Assembly: GCA_030608985.1 (NCBI GenBank)
Contig: JAUWDC010000045.1
Coordinates: forward strand, 1 to 7,383
Direction: 5' to 3'
DNA: 7,383 nt
Source of the DNA: Desulfobia sp.
GTDB taxonomy: Bacteria > Desulfobacterota > Desulfobulbia > Desulfobulbales > SURF-16
Shown: positions 6,918-7,383 of the stretch, one piece after another
Layout: each line of letters begins with the position of its first letter
How positions within the stretch are numbered: position 1 is the first letter of the stretch
Notes under the pieces: generated by a model
Database searches by the model: none
The model's input: the letters and a program-made list of their open reading frames with translations, nothing else
Told to the model about the DNA's origin: nothing
Position numbers and translations under genes: made by a program

Positions 6918-6944
6918 AGTATAAAGATAATAAAGGATTTGCAA
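6918..6944 (-). promoter_or_regulatory. Candidate promoter for the PilZ-CNNM pair
   Basis: Read on the minus strand, TTGCAA (6944-6939) and TATACT (6923-6918) resemble -35 and -10 boxes. The 15-base spacer is short of the usual 16-18, which weakens the call. Transcription would begin near 6911, leaving about 75 bases before the chosen PilZ start. If this is the promoter, the longer start at 6948 would lie outside the transcript, which would support the shorter protein. Confidence 0.3.
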
Positions 6945-6998
6945 TCATTATTGCTTAAAAAAAATCCTGGTACCCATGATCTCTTGCAGGGAGTTGTC

Positions 6999-7067
6999 AT
7001 GTATCGTAAAGTGTTCATCCAGCATGGCGAAAAGGCAAATTTTATAGAATCCCACCTGAATAGTTAA
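6999..7067 (+). CDS. Possible 22-residue small protein or leader peptide
   Basis: A short ORF with ATG at 6999, preceded by AGGGAG (6988-6993) at five bases, a better ribosome binding site than most genes in this window have. It reads MYRKVFIQHGEKANFIESHL plus two residues, then TAA. It ends 42 bases before the next gene and just before a TATAAT box. It could be a translated small protein, a leader peptide, or the remnant of a longer gene: the KVFI...ANFI pattern reminds me of the N-terminus of some PilZ-linked proteins of Desulfobacterota, though that is only memory. A chance ORF of this size cannot be excluded. Confidence 0.3.
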   Translation: MYRKVFIQHGEKANFIESHLNS

Positions 7068-7073
7068 TATAAT
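7068..7073 (+). promoter_or_regulatory. Candidate -10 box (TATAAT) for the gene at 7110
   Basis: This is a perfect TATAAT, 36 bases before the ATG at 7110, which would give a leader of about 30 bases containing GGAG. The -35 position at a 17-base spacer is TAGAAT (7045-7050), only three of six matches, and no TGn extension is present. The region is AT-rich, so chance occurrence is possible. Confidence 0.35.
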
Positions 7074-7109
7074 TCATTAAAATCACAGTTTTATGGAGAA
7101 TATGGCGAT

Positions 7110-7383
7110 ATGGTTGAGAATATCAAAAGAGAATTTATACCGAGTCTGCGTGAAGGGGTCGATATTGTAAGGATGATTTTTTTTAAAAAAATGAAAGAAT
7201 ATCTTTCCGAAAAATATCAGGATGAAGATAAGTCTTATCCCGCAATGCTTGCGGGAGCGATTATGAATGAATTATTCGGTACCCCTAATTCGGCTGAGAA
7301 ATTTTCGGTTTTTGCAGCTGTCAATAATGAAATAATTCAACAGGAACTCTTTATCGTTGGTAAGCAGTTTCCGGATCTACGCA
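7110..7383 (+). CDS. Unrecognised protein, N-terminal part only (runs off window)
   Basis: The frame is open from ATG 7110 to the window end: 91 codons and no stop. I do not recognise the family. What can be seen is a soluble, charged, probably helical N-terminus (EFIPSLREGVDIVRMIFFKK, then KEYLSEKYQDEDKSYP) followed by a milder stretch with AGAIMNELFGT and EKFSVFAAVNNEIIQQELF. There is no signal peptide and no membrane segment. GGAG at 7095-7098 is 11 bases before the ATG, slightly far. The competing ATGs at 7093 and 7102 lie in another frame that stops at about 23-26 codons. The gene is divergent from the PilZ gene and may share control of the intervening region. Confidence refers to this being a real gene. 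Confidence 0.7.
   Translation, partial: MVENIKREFIPSLREGVDIVRMIFFKKMKEYLSEKYQDEDKSYPAMLAGAIMNELFGTPNSAEKFSVFAAVNNEIIQQELFIVGKQFPDLR

Noticed and set aside
6838..6948. 37-residue N-terminal extension of the PilZ protein (ATG at 6948)
   Set aside because: There is no ribosome binding site at 6948 and no domain character, while GGAGG precedes the internal ATG at 6837 and a candidate promoter lies inside the extension.

Overview
The window looks like chromosomal DNA from a Gram-negative, probably anaerobic bacterium. Desulfobacterota (the former Deltaproteobacteria) is my best guess. The reasons are the style of the MgtE and HtrA proteins, a NapH/NosR-type membrane iron-sulfur protein, a PilZ protein, and a CACAGAG-type intergenic repeat of a kind I recall from environmental genomes. 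The taxonomic call is an inference, not a match. No rRNA, tRNA, insertion sequence, phage gene or CRISPR array is visible, and composition is AT-leaning throughout.

Layout. The left edge (1-1103, minus strand) is a YihY/BrkB-family inner-membrane protein whose C-terminus runs off the window. A gene-poor stretch of about 300 bases follows. A tight plus-strand operon then runs from 1402 to 5271: mgtE (Mg2+ channel), a membrane-anchored HtrA/DegS-like protease with one PDZ domain (overlapping mgtE by one base, TAATG), and a polytopic membrane protein with NapH-type cysteine motifs and ferredoxin-like clusters (four bases after the protease stop). A 27-base-armed imperfect inverted repeat (5297-5375), built on a 9-base CACAGAG period, lies between this operon and the converging minus-strand genes and ends exactly at the stop codon of the first of them. 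Those genes are a CNNM/CorC-type (DUF21 plus CBS pair) membrane protein (5375-6436) and, upstream of it, a short PilZ-domain protein (6478-6837). After a divergent control region of about 270 bases, an unrecognised plus-strand protein begins at 7110 and leaves the window. A 22-codon ORF with a good ribosome binding site lies just before it.

How the genes may fit together. Two magnesium-related families occur here on opposite strands: MgtE (uptake, closed by Mg2+ bound to its cytosolic domains) and a CNNM/CorC-family protein (Mg2+ efflux or tolerance in characterised members). The middle operon joins ion uptake, envelope proteolysis and membrane electron transfer. This pairing has no standard explanation and is the best candidate for an undescribed functional unit. 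The PilZ gene adds possible cyclic-di-GMP input next to the CNNM gene.

Start codons deserve attention. The YihY, iron-sulfur and CNNM genes all appear to start with TTG, each with a ribosome binding site and no better in-frame ATG. The mgtE and PilZ starts given here are internal ATGs, chosen over longer possible starts on family length or ribosome binding site evidence.
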